Below, piece after piece: positions 28,609 through 38,847 of a DNA stretch of 64,000 nt. Made by a program: the position numbers and the translations under genes. Under the pieces are notes generated by a model. It saw only the letters and a program-made list of their open reading frames with translations. It was not told the origin of the DNA and did not search any database. Each line of letters starts with the position of its first letter. Positions within the stretch are counted from its first letter, which is position 1. Source of the stretch: an actinobacterium acMicro-4 (GTDB lineage Bacteria > Actinomycetota > Actinomycetes > Actinomycetales > Microbacteriaceae); contig JNSD01000002.1 of the NCBI GenBank assembly GCA_000754445.1, positions 124,001-188,000 of the forward strand. The letters are read 5' to 3'.

Positions 28609-30119
28609 TGTGCCCCTGGAACCAGGGCGTTCGCGACAAAGACAGCCCGCGCCGGGGCTGATGCCTTGTGGATTGTCTCGCGATATTCACTCAGGGGATC
28701 TGAGTCAGCGACTATTCCTGCGCCCGCACGAACGACTGCTTGTCCCTCTCGCATCCACACAGTGCGGATGGTGATGGCTAGATCAGAGTCGCCACTGTGC
28801 CCAAAATAACCGACCACTCCCCCATAGATTCCGCGCGCGGAATCTTCCAGGGCATCAATGATCTCCAAAGCACGGGGCTTCGGCGCACCGCTGAGGGTGC
28901 CGGCTGGGAACGTAGCGCGCAACACGTCAACGCTGGTGGCCCCCTGCCGCAGGGTTCCCTCCACCGATGACACCAGGTGCATGATGTGGCTGAAGCGCTC
29001 AACCTCCATGAATTCTGTGACCTCTACCGAACCCGGTTCACACACCTTGGAGACATCGTTGCGCGCAAGATCCACGAGCATCAGGTGCTCTGCCTGCTCC
29101 TTCTGGTCAGCGCGCAGCGCCTCGGCGTTGTCCGCATCCTCTTCTGGGGTGGCACCGCGCGGCCTGGACCCGGCAATCGGATGCGAATAGACCCTTCCCT
29201 GAGACAGTGTGACCAGTGCTTCTGGAGAGGAGCCCACCACTTGGAAGGGAACCCCGTCGACCCCTTCGCACTCGAGCAGATACATATAGGGACTGGGGTT
29301 CAATGACCGCAGCACCCGATACACCTCGAGAGCAGAGGCGCTCACCTCCAGGGTGAACTCTTGGGAGAGAACCACCTGGAATACATCACCATCGACGATG
29401 TGCTTCTTTGCTACCTGCACCATGTCGGTGAACTCTTGCGCGGTCGACGACGGGGTTGGGGAAACCTCGGCCGGGTCGACTCTCTGGTGGAGGGTGGACG
29501 CGGTGGGTTTAGCAAGGTCACGGTGCATAGCATCGAGCCTCCCCACGGCCTCGTGAAAGTCTTCTGCCCGAGGCGCTCCCTCCGAGTGGACCAGCGCCAT
29601 CAACACAACTTCGGACGTGTGATGGTCGTATGCAACGCAATCCTTGACCAAAGACAGGTGCACGCTTGGCACATCGTGAGTCGCCGCAGGCGGACTCGGA
29701 AGGCTCTCGAGAAGCCGGACAACATCCCACCCAAGGAACCCCACAACACCTCCGGCAAACGGGGGCAGGCCCGGAATGGGCTCACTGGCCCAGCGTTCGT
29801 TCAGTACTGTCAGGGCATCGAGAGGGTTATGGGGAACGGCACCCCCAAACACAGCCTCCGCGCTCATTCCCAAGTTGCGCCACTGGGCCACTCCACCCGA
29901 TGCCACAAGAGTGCCGTGAACGCCAACGCCCAAGAATGAGTATCTCGACCATTTACCACCCTGGTCAGCGGACTCCAAAAGAAAGGAGCCGGGACCGCGG
30001 GATAGCTTACGAAGCAAGCCCATGGGGGTCTCACTGTCGACAAAAAGCCTTCGCACCACCGGTGTGACCGACCTGGTTTTTGCCTGGTCTAGATAATCCT
30101 CCAGTGTCGTGTCCGCCAC
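28605..30119 (-). CDS. trpE: Anthranilate synthase component I
   Basis: Makes anthranilate from chorismate, using ammonia from TrpG (not in this window). The C-terminal chorismate-binding domain has the conserved ATFPAGTLSGAPKPRALEII. The N-terminal LLESADQGG contains the LLES element associated with tryptophan feedback binding, so the enzyme is probably feedback inhibited. The ORF track starts at TTG 30137; GTG 30119, one base after the hisI stop, gives a more typical N-terminus (504 residues), and GTG 30131 is also possible. There is no room for a trp leader peptide or attenuator between hisI and trpE. Confidence 0.95.
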   Translation of the reverse strand: MADTTLEDYLDQAKTRSVTPVVRRLFVDSETPMGLLRKLSRGPGSFLLESADQGGKWSRYSFLGVGVHGTLVASGGVAQWRNLGMSAEAVFGGAVPHNPLDALTVLNERWASEPIPGLPPFAGGVVGFLGWDVVRLLESLPSPPAATHDVPSVHLSLVKDCVAYDHHTSEVVLMALVHSEGAPRAEDFHEAVGRLDAMHRDLAKPTASTLHQRVDPAEVSPTPSSTAQEFTDMVQVAKKHIVDGDVFQVVLSQEFTLEVSASALEVYRVLRSLNPSPYMYLLECEGVDGVPFQVVGSSPEALVTLSQGRVYSHPIAGSRPRGATPEEDADNAEALRADQKEQAEHLMLVDLARNDVSKVCEPGSVEVTEFMEVERFSHIMHLVSSVEGTLRQGATSVDVLRATFPAGTLSGAPKPRALEIIDALEDSARGIYGGVVGYFGHSGDSDLAITIRTVWMREGQAVVRAGAGIVADSDPLSEYRETIHKASAPARAVFVANALVPGAQ

Positions 30120-30120
30120 C

Positions 30121-30468
30121 TCACACCGCACTGTCAAAACAACTGCGAGTCCCGAGGTGACAGGCTGCGCCGACTTGATGGACCTGCATCAAGAGAACGT
30201 CGCCGTCGCAATCCACGTCGACTCGGGTGAGTTGCTGGGTGTGACCGCTGGTGTCGCCTTTTCGCCAGTAGTCGGCTCGGGAGCGGGAAAAGTAGGTCAC
30301 CCGCCCGTCGGCAAGACTCCGCCGGAGCGCTTCCTGGTCCATCCAGGCCAGCATCAGGACTTCACGGGTGTCGACATCCTGCGCGATGGCCGGAATCAGG
30401 CCCGCCTCGTTAAAACGCACACGATCCCAGAGGTCGCTGGGAACCACGATGTCATCGCGCTCTGTCAT
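30121..30468 (-). CDS. hisI: Phosphoribosyl-AMP cyclohydrolase
   Basis: Opens the adenine ring of PR-AMP, step three of histidine synthesis. 115 residues; metal-binding residues are in [13 protein letters not shown] and the Cys of [12 protein letters not shown]. It is the cyclohydrolase only; the pyrophosphohydrolase is the separate hisE. It overlaps the hisF stop by ATGA. Confidence 0.97.
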   Translation of the reverse strand: MTERDDIVVPSDLWDRVRFNEAGLIPAIAQDVDTREVLMLAWMDQEALRRSLADGRVTYFSRSRADYWRKGDTSGHTQQLTRVDVDCDGDVLLMQVHQVGAACHLGTRSCFDSAV

Positions 30469-31226
30469 CTGACCACCGCCCCCGCGTTCCTCAGTTCAGC
30501 CTTCACCTCTGCAACGCTGACTTTATCGTGGTGGAATATAGACGCGGCGAGAACCGCGTCCGCTCCGGCGTGGTAAGCAGCAACAGCATGCGAGGCCATG
30601 CCGGCGCCACCGGAGGCGACGAGTGGGACGTCAACCCGGCTTCGAAGCGCGGTAATCATTTCCACATCAAAGCCCGCTTTGGTGCCATCAGCATCGATGC
30701 TGTTCAGGAGAATTTCGCCAGCACCTCTGTCGCAGGCTTCCCTGGCCCAATCGAGCGCATCGCGCCCTGCGGACTGGCGACCGCCGTGGGTAGTCACGAC
30801 GAACCCCGACGGTTGCGTGGGATCACGCTTCGCATCCACCGAAATCACACAGACCTGTGAGCCAAAATGCCGAGCGATTTCATTGATGAGTTCAGCTCTG
30901 GCTAGAGCAGCGGAGTTCACGCTGATTTTGTCGGCTCCGGCCTCGAGAAGCTTTCCTACATCGCCAACAGCCCGGATTCCGCCACCGACGGTCAGGGGGA
31001 TGAAAACGTTCTCCGCGGTGTGACGGACAAGGTCATAGGTGGTTCTTCGATCATCAACAGTGGCGGTTACATCGAGGAAAGTAATTTCATCAGCGCCTTG
31101 CGCCCCATAAAGGGCTGCAAGTTCGACCGGGTCACCGGCATCCTGGAGGTTTTCGAAGTTAACCCCCTTCACCACGCGACCCTTGTCCACGTCGAGGCAG
31201 GGAATGACCCTGATCGACAGTGCCAT
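30465..31226 (-). CDS. hisF: Imidazole glycerol phosphate synthase subunit HisF
   Basis: Cyclase subunit that makes imidazole glycerol phosphate and AICAR with ammonia from HisH. 253-residue TIM barrel; [15 protein letters not shown] near residue 8 has the catalytic Asp, and GGGIRAVGD is a phosphate-binding loop. The start overlaps the hisG stop (TAATG). The HisH partner is not in the window. Confidence 0.98.
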   Translation of the reverse strand: MALSIRVIPCLDVDKGRVVKGVNFENLQDAGDPVELAALYGAQGADEITFLDVTATVDDRRTTYDLVRHTAENVFIPLTVGGGIRAVGDVGKLLEAGADKISVNSAALARAELINEIARHFGSQVCVISVDAKRDPTQPSGFVVTTHGGRQSAGRDALDWAREACDRGAGEILLNSIDADGTKAGFDVEMITALRSRVDVPLVASGGAGMASHAVAAYHAGADAVLAASIFHHDKVSVAEVKAELRNAGAVVR

Positions 31227-32074
31227 TAGATTCTTGCGGCGTGGATGGCTGACACCAATATCGCGCGGGCGCCGAGCCCATAGAGCTGGTCCATCACGAG
31301 GTTGGCGTCATTTCTGGGGACCATAGCCCGCACCGCAACCCACGCCGGGTCCCGCAGCGGGGATACTGTGGGCGACTCAAGGCCCGGAGTGATGAACGAG
31401 GCCTCATCGATGAGTGCCTGTGGCAGGTCATAATCCATCAGCACGTACTGCTTGGCTACCCACACACCGTGAAGCCTCCTCCGCAGTGTCTCTATCCCGG
31501 GAAGATCTGGCTTGGCCGAAATCAGTACAGCCTCAGACTCCAGGATAACGGGGCCAAAAATCTCGAGACCCTGCGCGCGCAAGGTCGCTCCAGTAGAAAC
31601 AACATCGGCAACAGCATCCGCAACCCCCAGACGCACCGCGGACTCCACAGCCCCATCGAGCGAGACAATCGAGGCACTCACACCCAGGCTTGCCAAAAAG
31701 TTCCCCACCAGGCCTGGATACGACGTCGCAACGCGCAGCCCCTCTAGTGCGTGAACGTCCTGCAGAGGCTTCGGCCCAGCGAACCGGAAGGTGGAGTGCC
31801 CAAACCCGAGTGGCTCAATCTCTGTGGCAGACGTCGTGGAGTCCAGGAGCAAATCCCGTCCGGTGATTCCCACGTCAAGAGCACCCGATCCCACATAGGT
31901 CGCAATGTCGCGAGGCCTCAGATAGAAGAACTCTGCACTGTTTCTAGGGTCTGGCACAGTGAGCGCGCGGAGGTCTCGACGGCCGGCGTAACCGGCCTCG
32001 ACGAGCATTTCCACGGCAGTGTCGGAGAGTGTTCCTTTATTGGGAACAGCAATCCTGAGGGGTTGATCGGTCAT
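31226..32074 (-). CDS. hisG: ATP phosphoribosyltransferase, long form
   Basis: First step of histidine synthesis: condenses ATP with PRPP. 282 residues, the long HisG form with a C-terminal regulatory domain, so histidine feedback without HisZ is expected. Catalytic-core segments [10 protein letters not shown] and [10 protein letters not shown] are visible. The PRPP-loop region lies around [13 protein letters not shown]. The start overlaps the hisE stop by ATGA. Confidence 0.97.
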   Translation of the reverse strand: MTDQPLRIAVPNKGTLSDTAVEMLVEAGYAGRRDLRALTVPDPRNSAEFFYLRPRDIATYVGSGALDVGITGRDLLLDSTTSATEIEPLGFGHSTFRFAGPKPLQDVHALEGLRVATSYPGLVGNFLASLGVSASIVSLDGAVESAVRLGVADAVADVVSTGATLRAQGLEIFGPVILESEAVLISAKPDLPGIETLRRRLHGVWVAKQYVLMDYDLPQALIDEASFITPGLESPTVSPLRDPAWVAVRAMVPRNDANLVMDQLYGLGARAILVSAIHAARI

Positions 32075-32334
32075 AGCTGTCGATACACATCCTCGAGGGA
32101 CAACCCGCGGGCGACCATCAACACCTGCACGTGATAAAGCAATTGAGATATTTCGAGAGCAAGCGCCACGTCGTCTTCGTGTTCACCAGCCATCCAGACT
32201 TCGGAGGCCTCTTCGACAATCTTCTTCCCAATAGCGTGGACACCAGCGTCCAACAGCTCTACAGTGCGGGATCCATCCGGGCGCACGGCGTGAGTGTTGC
32301 GCAGTTGTTCGAAAAGCGAGTCGAAAGTCTTCAC
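32071..32334 (-). CDS. hisE: Phosphoribosyl-ATP pyrophosphohydrolase
   Basis: Second step of histidine synthesis. 87-residue MazG-like fold with the acidic metal-binding helix segments [12 protein letters not shown] and [18 protein letters not shown]. The GTG start has GGAG only 2 bases before it, too close for a normal Shine-Dalgarno, while TACCCT lies 6 bases upstream, so a leaderless start is possible. It heads the hisE-hisG-hisF-hisI-trpE run. Confidence 0.96.
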   Translation of the reverse strand: MKTFDSLFEQLRNTHAVRPDGSRTVELLDAGVHAIGKKIVEEASEVWMAGEHEDDVALALEISQLLYHVQVLMVARGLSLEDVYRQL

Positions 32335-32340
32335 TTCTCC

Positions 32341-32346
32341 AGGGTA
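32341..32346 (-). promoter_or_regulatory. Possible leaderless -10 element of hisE
   Basis: TACCCT with 6 bases to the GTG start fits the TANNNT-N6 pattern, but the hexamer is less like the others and a GGAG is nearby. Confidence 0.35.
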
Positions 32347-32357
32347 CCGGGTGAAAG

Positions 32358-32726
32358 CTACCTGATGGCCAAGAGGTCGATGACAAAGATGAGTGTGCGA
32401 CCAGACAGTCGATGCCCGCCACCCTCTGGCCCATAGGCCCAGGCCGGGGGGCAGATCAGCTGGCGACGGCCACCTACTTTCATGCCAGGAATCCCTTCTT
32501 GCCAGCCCCGCACAAGACCCTGCAGCGGGAACGAAATGGATTCACCCCTCGACCAGGAGGAATCAAACTCTTCACCTGTGTCAAAATCGACGCCCACGTA
32601 GTGGACCTCGACAACGGCTCCGGGTGCCACCTCGGCGCCATCACCCTCTGTGAGGTCGAGGGACACCAAGTCCAGTGGTGCTGCGCCCAGCGGGGCGTCG
32701 ATGTCGGGTTTGGTTACCTCGCTCAT
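32358..32726 (-). CDS. FKBP-type peptidyl-prolyl cis-trans isomerase
   Basis: 122-residue cytosolic FKBP domain ([49 protein letters not shown]) that catalyses prolyl isomerisation. There is no signal peptide or lipobox. The ORF track extends to 32924 in a shadow of rpe; ATG 32726, with GAGGAG at the end of rpe upstream, is the better start. Its place between rpe and hisE gives no specific clue to its clients. Confidence 0.93.
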   Translation of the reverse strand: MSEVTKPDIDAPLGAAPLDLVSLDLTEGDGAEVAPGAVVEVHYVGVDFDTGEEFDSSWSRGESISFPLQGLVRGWQEGIPGMKVGGRRQLICPPAWAYGPEGGGHRLSGRTLIFVIDLLAIR

Positions 32727-32730
32727 GGGT

Positions 32731-33393
32731 CTACTCCTCAGTGTCGTTGGCGGCAACGCGCAATGCCGCAATGTTCTCAGCAGGATTCCCGGCGGAATAC
32801 ACGCTCGAGCCTGCCACAAACGTGTCGGCACCGTGTGCCCGAGCGATGGGAAGCGTGTCGACGGTAATTCCCCCATCGACTTGCACCAGCGCGCTGAGGT
32901 TGTGATCGGCAACGTAGGTCGCAACGGTGTCGAGTTTGGTCATCATCTCCCGGAGGAAGGGCTGCCCACCAGCACCGGGTTCGACCGTCATCACCAGCAC
33001 CATGTCAGCGAGGTGAAACATCGGGAAGTACGGCTCTGCTGCCGTGCCAGGTTTCAGAGCAATTGCCGCACGCGCGCCGGTGTCTTGGATGGCCCGAATG
33101 GTGCCCTCGACGTCCTTGGCGGCCTCAACATGGAAGGTCACCGAATGCGCGCCGATCTCGCCATAACCTGGCGCGAACTTGTCTGGGTTCTCGATCATCA
33201 GGTGAACATCGACGGGAACAGAGGACACCTGGACTATCCGTCTAATCGTCTGGGGCCCAAACGAAATCGCCTCGACAAAATGGTTGTCCATGACATCGCA
33301 GTGCACGCCATCGGCCGAGGAGATTCGGGCTATCTCCGCCTCGAGGTTCACAAAATCAGCAGACAGAATACTGGGGTAGATGCGCAGTGACAC
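32731..33393 (-). CDS. rpe: Ribulose-phosphate 3-epimerase
   Basis: Interconverts ribulose-5-phosphate and xylulose-5-phosphate in the pentose phosphate pathway. TIM barrel of 220 residues. VHCDVMDNHFV and VMTVEPGAGGQPF carry the metal-binding and phosphate-loop residues. The start is GTG 33393; TAAGCT, whose TAA is the rsmB stop, lies 6 bases upstream and there is no Shine-Dalgarno, so a leaderless mRNA is likely. Confidence 0.97.
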   Translation of the reverse strand: MSLRIYPSILSADFVNLEAEIARISSADGVHCDVMDNHFVEAISFGPQTIRRIVQVSSVPVDVHLMIENPDKFAPGYGEIGAHSVTFHVEAAKDVEGTIRAIQDTGARAAIALKPGTAAEPYFPMFHLADMVLVMTVEPGAGGQPFLREMMTKLDTVATYVADHNLSALVQVDGGITVDTLPIARAHGADTFVAGSSVYSAGNPAENIAALRVAANDTEE

Positions 33394-33399
33394 CCCCCA

Positions 33400-33405
33400 A
33401 GCTTA
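33400..33405 (-). promoter_or_regulatory. Candidate leaderless -10 element of rpe, overlapping the rsmB stop codon
   Basis: TAAGCT with 6 bases to the GTG start; the TAA is the rsmB stop codon. Confidence 0.5.
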
Positions 33406-34749
33406 GACCGCGACGGGCTTGGCGAGCAGTTGGATAAACATCGCGTCCGTGCCATGTCGGTGCGTCCACAACTGCACGGCAGTGCCCCTCGCGGAGTGAG
33501 GAACCGGAGTTTTGGCGGCACGATCGAGCACACTGGCCGTGTCGATAGCGACAATGTCTGGGTGGGAACCAAGCGCGTGGTCAATAATGGCGGTGGTCTC
33601 CGACACCACGGGTGAGCAGGTGACATAGGCGAGCACTCCCCCGGGTGCCAGCGCTCGCAGACCGGCATCGAGCAACTCGCCCTGCAACACCGTCAACTCG
33701 GCTAGGGACTCTGGCTGCTTGCGCCACCTCGCCTCTGGCCGACGTCGCAGGGCGCCAAGACCTGAGCACGGGGCATCCAAGAGGATTCGGTCGAATTTCC
33801 CAGTGATCTTCCGACTGTCCCCCTCGCGAAGACTCACCACGGCCGAGTTTCGCTGGGACACCGCGCGAATGGAGTCCTGCACGAGTCGCACGCGGTGGGG
33901 CATGACCTCAATGGCGGTGACATGGCCGCCAGAGTGCAACGCCGTTGCCGCGAGAAGTGCCGTCTTTCCGCCTGGGCCGGCACACATATCGAGGAACCTT
34001 GTGGCCGGGCCGATAGGCCCCACCGCTATCAGCGCTAGAGCCGCCAGCTGAGAGCCCTCATCCTGGACGCGTGCGGTCCCCTCGGCCACCCTGGGGTCGA
34101 GAGACGGATCGCCACCGGACAAGGTGACGCCCCACGGTGAAAAGCGCGTGTGCTGATCTGCATCACCCGGTTCGCTGAGACCCGGTAGGCAGGCAAGACA
34201 CACCATAGGTGGCTGGTTGTTGGCCTCGAGGGCAGCGGCGAGTTCCGCCTTGGAGCCGGACTCCTCGAGGGCCGTTTCGATCTCCCTCGCAATCCACACC
34301 GGGTGCGAGTGCTCAGAGGTCTCTGAGGCCTCTATTTCGCCCAGCCAGTGCTCGATTGACTCGCGAGTAACAGAGCGAAGAATGCCGTTGATGAAACCAG
34401 ATGCGCGAGAAAGCCCGGTCGACTTGGCGAAGTTAACACTCTCATCGACTGCAGCGTGGCCGGGAACACGGAGAAAAAGAAGTTGATAGACCCCGAGTCT
34501 CAGGACCTCGAGAACCTCCTGGTCGATCTCGGTGGTGGGTCGCTTGGCAACCTGCGCAATCACTGTGTCGAGCTCACCCTGGCGGCGCAGGCTGCCGTAG
34601 ACAAGCTCTGTGACAAACCCGCGGTCTCTGGAATCCAAACCAGAAGCGGCCAACGCTCGTGGTAGCGCGATATTGGCGTAGGCACCGCCGTGGGTCACAT
34701 CAGCCAGGACCTCGAGTGCTAGACGCCGGGTGTCACTTCCCCGCGACAT
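33403..34749 (-). CDS. rsmB: 16S rRNA (cytosine-C5) methyltransferase RsmB
   Basis: Methylates a cytosine (967 in E. coli numbering) of 16S rRNA. An N-terminal NusB-like RNA-binding domain (residues about 1-140) precedes the methyltransferase domain with SAM motif FLDMCAGPGGKTALLAA and the two catalytic-cysteine motifs DAPCSGLGALRRRPEARW and YVTCSPVVSE. 448 residues. AAGGAG precedes the ATG at 9 bases. It overlaps fmt by 17 bases, consistent with coupling. Confidence 0.96.
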   Translation of the reverse strand: MSRGSDTRRLALEVLADVTHGGAYANIALPRALAASGLDSRDRGFVTELVYGSLRRQGELDTVIAQVAKRPTTEIDQEVLEVLRLGVYQLLFLRVPGHAAVDESVNFAKSTGLSRASGFINGILRSVTRESIEHWLGEIEASETSEHSHPVWIAREIETALEESGSKAELAAALEANNQPPMVCLACLPGLSEPGDADQHTRFSPWGVTLSGGDPSLDPRVAEGTARVQDEGSQLAALALIAVGPIGPATRFLDMCAGPGGKTALLAATALHSGGHVTAIEVMPHRVRLVQDSIRAVSQRNSAVVSLREGDSRKITGKFDRILLDAPCSGLGALRRRPEARWRKQPESLAELTVLQGELLDAGLRALAPGGVLAYVTCSPVVSETTAIIDHALGSHPDIVAIDTASVLDRAAKTPVPHSARGTAVQLWTHRHGTDAMFIQLLAKPVAV

Positions 34750-35662
34750 CTATGCGCACTCCTTCTGGTAGCCCCCGGAACCAGTCGGCGGCCATCATCG
34801 GCTTTTTGCCCGCTGGGTGCACGCGCTCCAGAACGAGGGGCTTACTTCCTGTTCCCACCAGAATGCCCAGCGGAGTCTTCACCAGCTCCCCAGGCTCGAG
34901 TGGGTGAAAATCGGGGTCAACCCAACCGGAGAGGACCTTGACCACGGTTCCGTTGTCCTTCCTCACCACGTAGGCGCCTGGCTCCGGTGTCATCGCTCGG
35001 AAGTGCTGGTAGAGCTCGGTGGCGTCCATTCGCAGGTCTAAGTGCCCAAAACCAGGGGGAAACTTTGGTGCATAGGTGGGCTCACCAATCTGCCAAGTGA
35101 CAGAGGCCGACGCGGGATCGCCCTGGGCCAGAAAATCAAGCACCAACCCAGGGGCGATCAGTGAGAGCTTGTGCAAGAGCGTTCCGGAAGTGTCGTAGGG
35201 ACTGATGGGGTGGGCAAGAGCAGCACCCACCGGCCCCGCATCGAGTGCTTCCACGATGCGAAAAAGAGTGATGCCGGTCTCCGTATCGCCGGCAAGAATT
35301 GCCCTCTGAACCGGGGCTGCCCCCCGCCAGCGTGGCAACAACGAGAAGTGAACGTTCCACCAGCCACCGGGCACAGAGTCAAGCGCTCTGCCATCAAGAA
35401 TTCGACCGTAGGCCACGACAATCGCGACATCGGGAGAAAATTCTGCCACCGCCGCGGTCACCTCGGCCGAACTCTCCGGCGTCCTCACTTGCAGCCCGTG
35501 CTCACGGGCCCACGCACCAACGGCAGTTTCGACCAGGACCTGCCTACGTCCTACCGGCGCGGGCGGCTGGGTAAGCACCCCGACCACAGTGTCGGTACTC
35601 TCATGAAGGGCCCGCACGGTGGGAACCGCCGCATCAGGGCTACCGGCAAAGAGGACCTTCAT
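34733..35662 (-). CDS. fmt: Methionyl-tRNA formyltransferase
   Basis: Formylates initiator Met-tRNA using 10-formyl-THF. 309 residues; KVLFAGSPDAAVP at the N-terminus, the catalytic motif HFSLLPRWRGAAPVQRAI near residue 110, and a C-terminal tRNA-binding domain. The ORF track starts at 35680, but ATG 35662 gives the conserved N-terminus and has TAGGCT 7 bases upstream; the earlier start would lie upstream of that promoter. Confidence 0.97.
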   Translation of the reverse strand: MKVLFAGSPDAAVPTVRALHESTDTVVGVLTQPPAPVGRRQVLVETAVGAWAREHGLQVRTPESSAEVTAAVAEFSPDVAIVVAYGRILDGRALDSVPGGWWNVHFSLLPRWRGAAPVQRAILAGDTETGITLFRIVEALDAGPVGAALAHPISPYDTSGTLLHKLSLIAPGLVLDFLAQGDPASASVTWQIGEPTYAPKFPPGFGHLDLRMDATELYQHFRAMTPEPGAYVVRKDNGTVVKVLSGWVDPDFHPLEPGELVKTPLGILVGTGSKPLVLERVHPAGKKPMMAADWFRGLPEGVRIDVAGK

Positions 35663-35669
35663 CCCAGTG

Positions 35670-35675
35670 AGCCTA
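35670..35675 (-). promoter_or_regulatory. Candidate leaderless -10 element of fmt
   Basis: TAGGCT with 7 bases to the fmt ATG, no Shine-Dalgarno between, and a 33-base gap after priA. Confidence 0.6.
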
Positions 35676-35695
35676 TCCATCCGGGCACCCTCTGG

Positions 35696-37657
35696 TTACT
35701 CAGACCCAGCAAACTCGTCGAGCTGCCCGGTGTCATCGACAACGATGCGAACCCGGTCGGGAACGCCCCGGCGTTGGCGGGAAATGTGGCCGAGGTGAAC
35801 TGCCCGCAGTTCAGCTGTCACTCGGTCACCAATCGCGTAAGGGAATCGAATGATGATGCGGCCGCCTCCTTCGCCCATTGCGACGGGACCGAGCACGTCC
35901 ACCGAGGCGTCGAGGGACGAAATGCGCGAAGCAATGTCCGTTAGTGCAGCAGACGGACCACTCACGCTAGCCAACCGGATGCTCGGTGGCAGGCGCAGGG
36001 CTTCCCGCTCCCGCAGTTCAGCGTTCATCAGAGGCCCGTACTTGCCTGAGGCGACAGCCAATGCCGGCTGGCCCTCGACCTCGGTGAGATAGACGGTGCC
36101 CTCCGGGCGCACGAGAGAGAGTGCATGCTCCCAGTGCGACAGGGTGTCCTCAAGCGCCCCGATACTTTCTCTCGAGAGCATTGCTTGACCGTCCAGAAGC
36201 AGTGCAGCGCGATATCCCCCAACAGCGAGGGGTTCCGAGCCCCTCGTCGCCACAACAATCGCAGGGCTATCGGAAACGGTGTGGACCCTGTGTTGTCCAT
36301 CAGATTGGATGACGGGAACTTTGGGAAACGCTTTGCCAAAGTCGCTGACTGTGCGGCCGATTCCCTGTCCTCGGGGCACCATGACGCTGTGATTGCACGC
36401 TTCACAGCGCCACCTCGCGTACAGGGTCGCGCACCACGCACACGACGGAGGAGCACCGTGGGAACCAATTCGGAGAGGGCCATGGCACCGAGAGCACAGG
36501 CCGCGCTCCCCACACTGCGCGCACGCAAGCGCAGAGGAGTAACCTGCCCGGAACACTTGCACCAGCACCGGACCTTCCCGCAGCGCCTCCGTCGCACCCT
36601 GGTGGGCGATGCCAGGCAAGCGTGCCGGTCGAAGGTCCCGCTCCGCATTGACACTCAGTGCTGTGGGCACAACCTGTGGCCTCTGTGCCTTCCTGGGTTC
36701 CACCAGACCGAGGAAACCCATGCTGTGGAGCCGCCAGACGGCCATGCTGGGAGCGAGACCCGCAAAGACAAGCGAGCATTCGGTCTGCTGTTGGCGCACC
36801 AGCGCGACATTGCGGGTGTGCGGATAAGGTGCCAGTGGCTCGCGGTGAGCGTCATCAGCATCGTCAAGGACAACGAGAAGGCGCAGGTTCACCACCGGCG
36901 CATACACGGCATGTCGGTTTCCGATGACGACCACCGGGTTACCGGAGAGGCACCGAAGAAACTCGGTGTATCTCTCCGACCCGACTTTGTCGCTATCCCA
37001 CAGAACAATTCCGTCGTCCGAAATGACCTCCCGCAAGGCCTGATGATGGGCCTCCAGGTCGCGCCAGTCAGGAACAACGATGACGCTGGATCCCCCCGCC
37101 GCGAGAGCCCGTGCCGCAAGCTGTGCGACGACGGTTGCCCCCCGAGGTCTGGGCTCTCCAGCAGGGCTGTGGTCAACCCCCCACGGTGTGGTGAGCGCCC
37201 ACCTGGACCCTGGCGCTACGAGCCCTTCGAGTTCGTCCTCGGAGTACTCCAGAAGACTTTGCATCTCTATCGCCGGCACCGCGGTGGGCTGGCCACGATC
37301 ACGCCAGAGTTTTTCTGCCCGCACGTATCGCGGCGGAATGGCAAGACGCAGGATGTCGGCCGCGTTACCGGCCTGCCGATCGGCAACAGCGCGGGCCAGC
37401 CGCCAAATCTCAGGCGCCAACACAGGCACAGCGGAGACAACATCACCCAGTGGCACAAGCGCCCCGGCGTGGCTCGAGTGCGATGCCACCTCGACCACAA
37501 AGCCGGTGGTGTTCTTCTGGCTGGATCGAAGCGGGACCTTGACCCTAACCCCCGGTGTGACCACCATCCCCTCCGGAATGCTGTAGTCGAAAAGGCGGTC
37601 GAGTTGCGGGAGTCTGCTCTCTAGAACTACCCTCGCGACGCTAGGTTTGGTGCTCAC
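35696..37657 (-). CDS. priA: PriA-family replication restart protein lacking helicase motifs
   Basis: Replication restart protein by homology. The N-terminal DNA-binding domain ([12 protein letters not shown]) and the zinc-binding cysteine cluster ([23 protein letters not shown]) are clear. The 653-residue protein has no Walker A GKT in the expected region, and the DEAH box position reads [12 protein letters not shown]. Actinobacterial PriA proteins often lack ATPase motifs, so this is a family trait and helicase activity should not be assumed. The GTG start overlaps the metK stop (GTGA). Confidence 0.93.
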   Translation of the reverse strand: MSTKPSVARVVLESRLPQLDRLFDYSIPEGMVVTPGVRVKVPLRSSQKNTTGFVVEVASHSSHAGALVPLGDVVSAVPVLAPEIWRLARAVADRQAGNAADILRLAIPPRYVRAEKLWRDRGQPTAVPAIEMQSLLEYSEDELEGLVAPGSRWALTTPWGVDHSPAGEPRPRGATVVAQLAARALAAGGSSVIVVPDWRDLEAHHQALREVISDDGIVLWDSDKVGSERYTEFLRCLSGNPVVVIGNRHAVYAPVVNLRLLVVLDDADDAHREPLAPYPHTRNVALVRQQQTECSLVFAGLAPSMAVWRLHSMGFLGLVEPRKAQRPQVVPTALSVNAERDLRPARLPGIAHQGATEALREGPVLVQVFRAGYSSALACAQCGERGLCSRCHGPLRIGSHGAPPSCAWCATLYARWRCEACNHSVMVPRGQGIGRTVSDFGKAFPKVPVIQSDGQHRVHTVSDSPAIVVATRGSEPLAVGGYRAALLLDGQAMLSRESIGALEDTLSHWEHALSLVRPEGTVYLTEVEGQPALAVASGKYGPLMNAELREREALRLPPSIRLASVSGPSAALTDIASRISSLDASVDVLGPVAMGEGGGRIIIRFPYAIGDRVTAELRAVHLGHISRQRRGVPDRVRIVVDDTGQLDEFAGSE

Positions 37658-38838
37658 AATCCACTAGCTTGGCGCAACTCCTCAGTTCGGTTAAGTCGCT
37701 CCCACGGAAAGTCCTGGTCGGTGCGACCAAAGTGACCGTAAGCAGCTGTTGGCAAAAAGGGGGTCGTGAGCAAATCAAGCGCCTCAATGATGGCCTGTGG
37801 TCGAAGATCGAAGACATCGTCGATGGCCTTCTCGATGATCGCGGGATCGACCTTCTCCGTACCAAATGTCTCCACGAAGATACTCACGGGGTGGGCAGTA
37901 CCAATGGCGTAAGACACCTGGATTTCAACAGTGTCGGCAAGTCCTGCCGCGACCACATTCTTTGCAACCCAGCGCAGGGCGTAGGCAGCGGAGCGGTCAA
38001 CCTTGGTGGGGTCTTTTCCACTAAACGCTCCACCTCCGTGACGAGCAGCGCCACCGTAGGTGTCGACAATGATTTTCCGCCCGGTGAGGCCCGCATCGCC
38101 GTCAGGACCGCCGGTGACAAAGAGACCCGAGGGGTTGATGAGATAGCGCGTGTGGGACGAATCGAGGCCCAGGGGTTCGATAATCGGAGTGATCACGTAC
38201 GTTTTGAGATCTGCCTCAATCTGTTCCCTCATCACTCCTGGGTCATGCTGGGTAGAAATGACGACGGTGTTCAACTCAACGGGCTTCCCGCCCTCATAGC
38301 CGATAGTCACCTGGGTCTTTCCATCGGGCCGGAGATAGTCAATGAGTCCGGTTTTACGAGCGATGGAGAGACCCTGCGCCAGGCGGTGAGCGAGCCACAA
38401 GGGCATCGGCATCAAGGCATCTGTCTCGCGTGTGGCGTACCCGAACATGATTCCTTGGTCACCAGCACCCAGTGCATCGTAGGGGTCGGTGGAGGAACCC
38501 TCACGCGCTTCGAGAGATTGGTTGACGCCGTGGGCAATATCGGGTGATTGCTGGCCGAGTGAGAGATGCCAGTCAAAACCATCGGCATCGATACCAAACG
38601 CCTGCTCCGTGTAACCAATGGAGCGCACGAGGTCACGCACGACCTTCTCGACATCCACTGTTGCAGAGGAGGTGACCTCGCCGGCCACGTGAATCATGTT
38701 TCCAGCGCTCAGAGACTCGATGGCGCAACGCGACCCTCGGTCCCCTGCAAGAAACGCATCGAGAAGTGCGTCGCTGATTTGGTCGCACATTTTGTCGGGG
38801 TGACCTTCGGTCACTGATTCGGAGGAGAAATAACGCAT
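37654..38838 (-). CDS. metK: S-adenosylmethionine synthetase
   Basis: Makes SAM from methionine and ATP. 394 residues with the two signature motifs [13 protein letters not shown] and [21 protein letters not shown], plus the N-terminal [17 protein letters not shown]. It starts 9 bases after the coaBC stop, leaving no space for a SAM riboswitch. Confidence 0.98.
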   Translation of the reverse strand: MRYFSSESVTEGHPDKMCDQISDALLDAFLAGDRGSRCAIESLSAGNMIHVAGEVTSSATVDVEKVVRDLVRSIGYTEQAFGIDADGFDWHLSLGQQSPDIAHGVNQSLEAREGSSTDPYDALGAGDQGIMFGYATRETDALMPMPLWLAHRLAQGLSIARKTGLIDYLRPDGKTQVTIGYEGGKPVELNTVVISTQHDPGVMREQIEADLKTYVITPIIEPLGLDSSHTRYLINPSGLFVTGGPDGDAGLTGRKIIVDTYGGAARHGGGAFSGKDPTKVDRSAAYALRWVAKNVVAAGLADTVEIQVSYAIGTAHPVSIFVETFGTEKVDPAIIEKAIDDVFDLRPQAIIEALDLLTTPFLPTAAYGHFGRTDQDFPWERLNRTEELRQASGL

Positions 38839-38847
38839 GAGCCCTAC

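Noticed and set aside
30117-30140. trp leader peptide or attenuator before trpE
   Set aside because: trpE starts at or inside the end of hisI; there is no room for a leader.
36125-37624. 499-residue plus-strand ORF opposite priA
   Set aside because: It is fully antisense to priA, has no recognisable domain and an atypical composition; long antisense ORFs are common in GC-rich DNA.
38839-38847. SAM riboswitch before metK
   Set aside because: Only 9 bases separate coaBC from metK.
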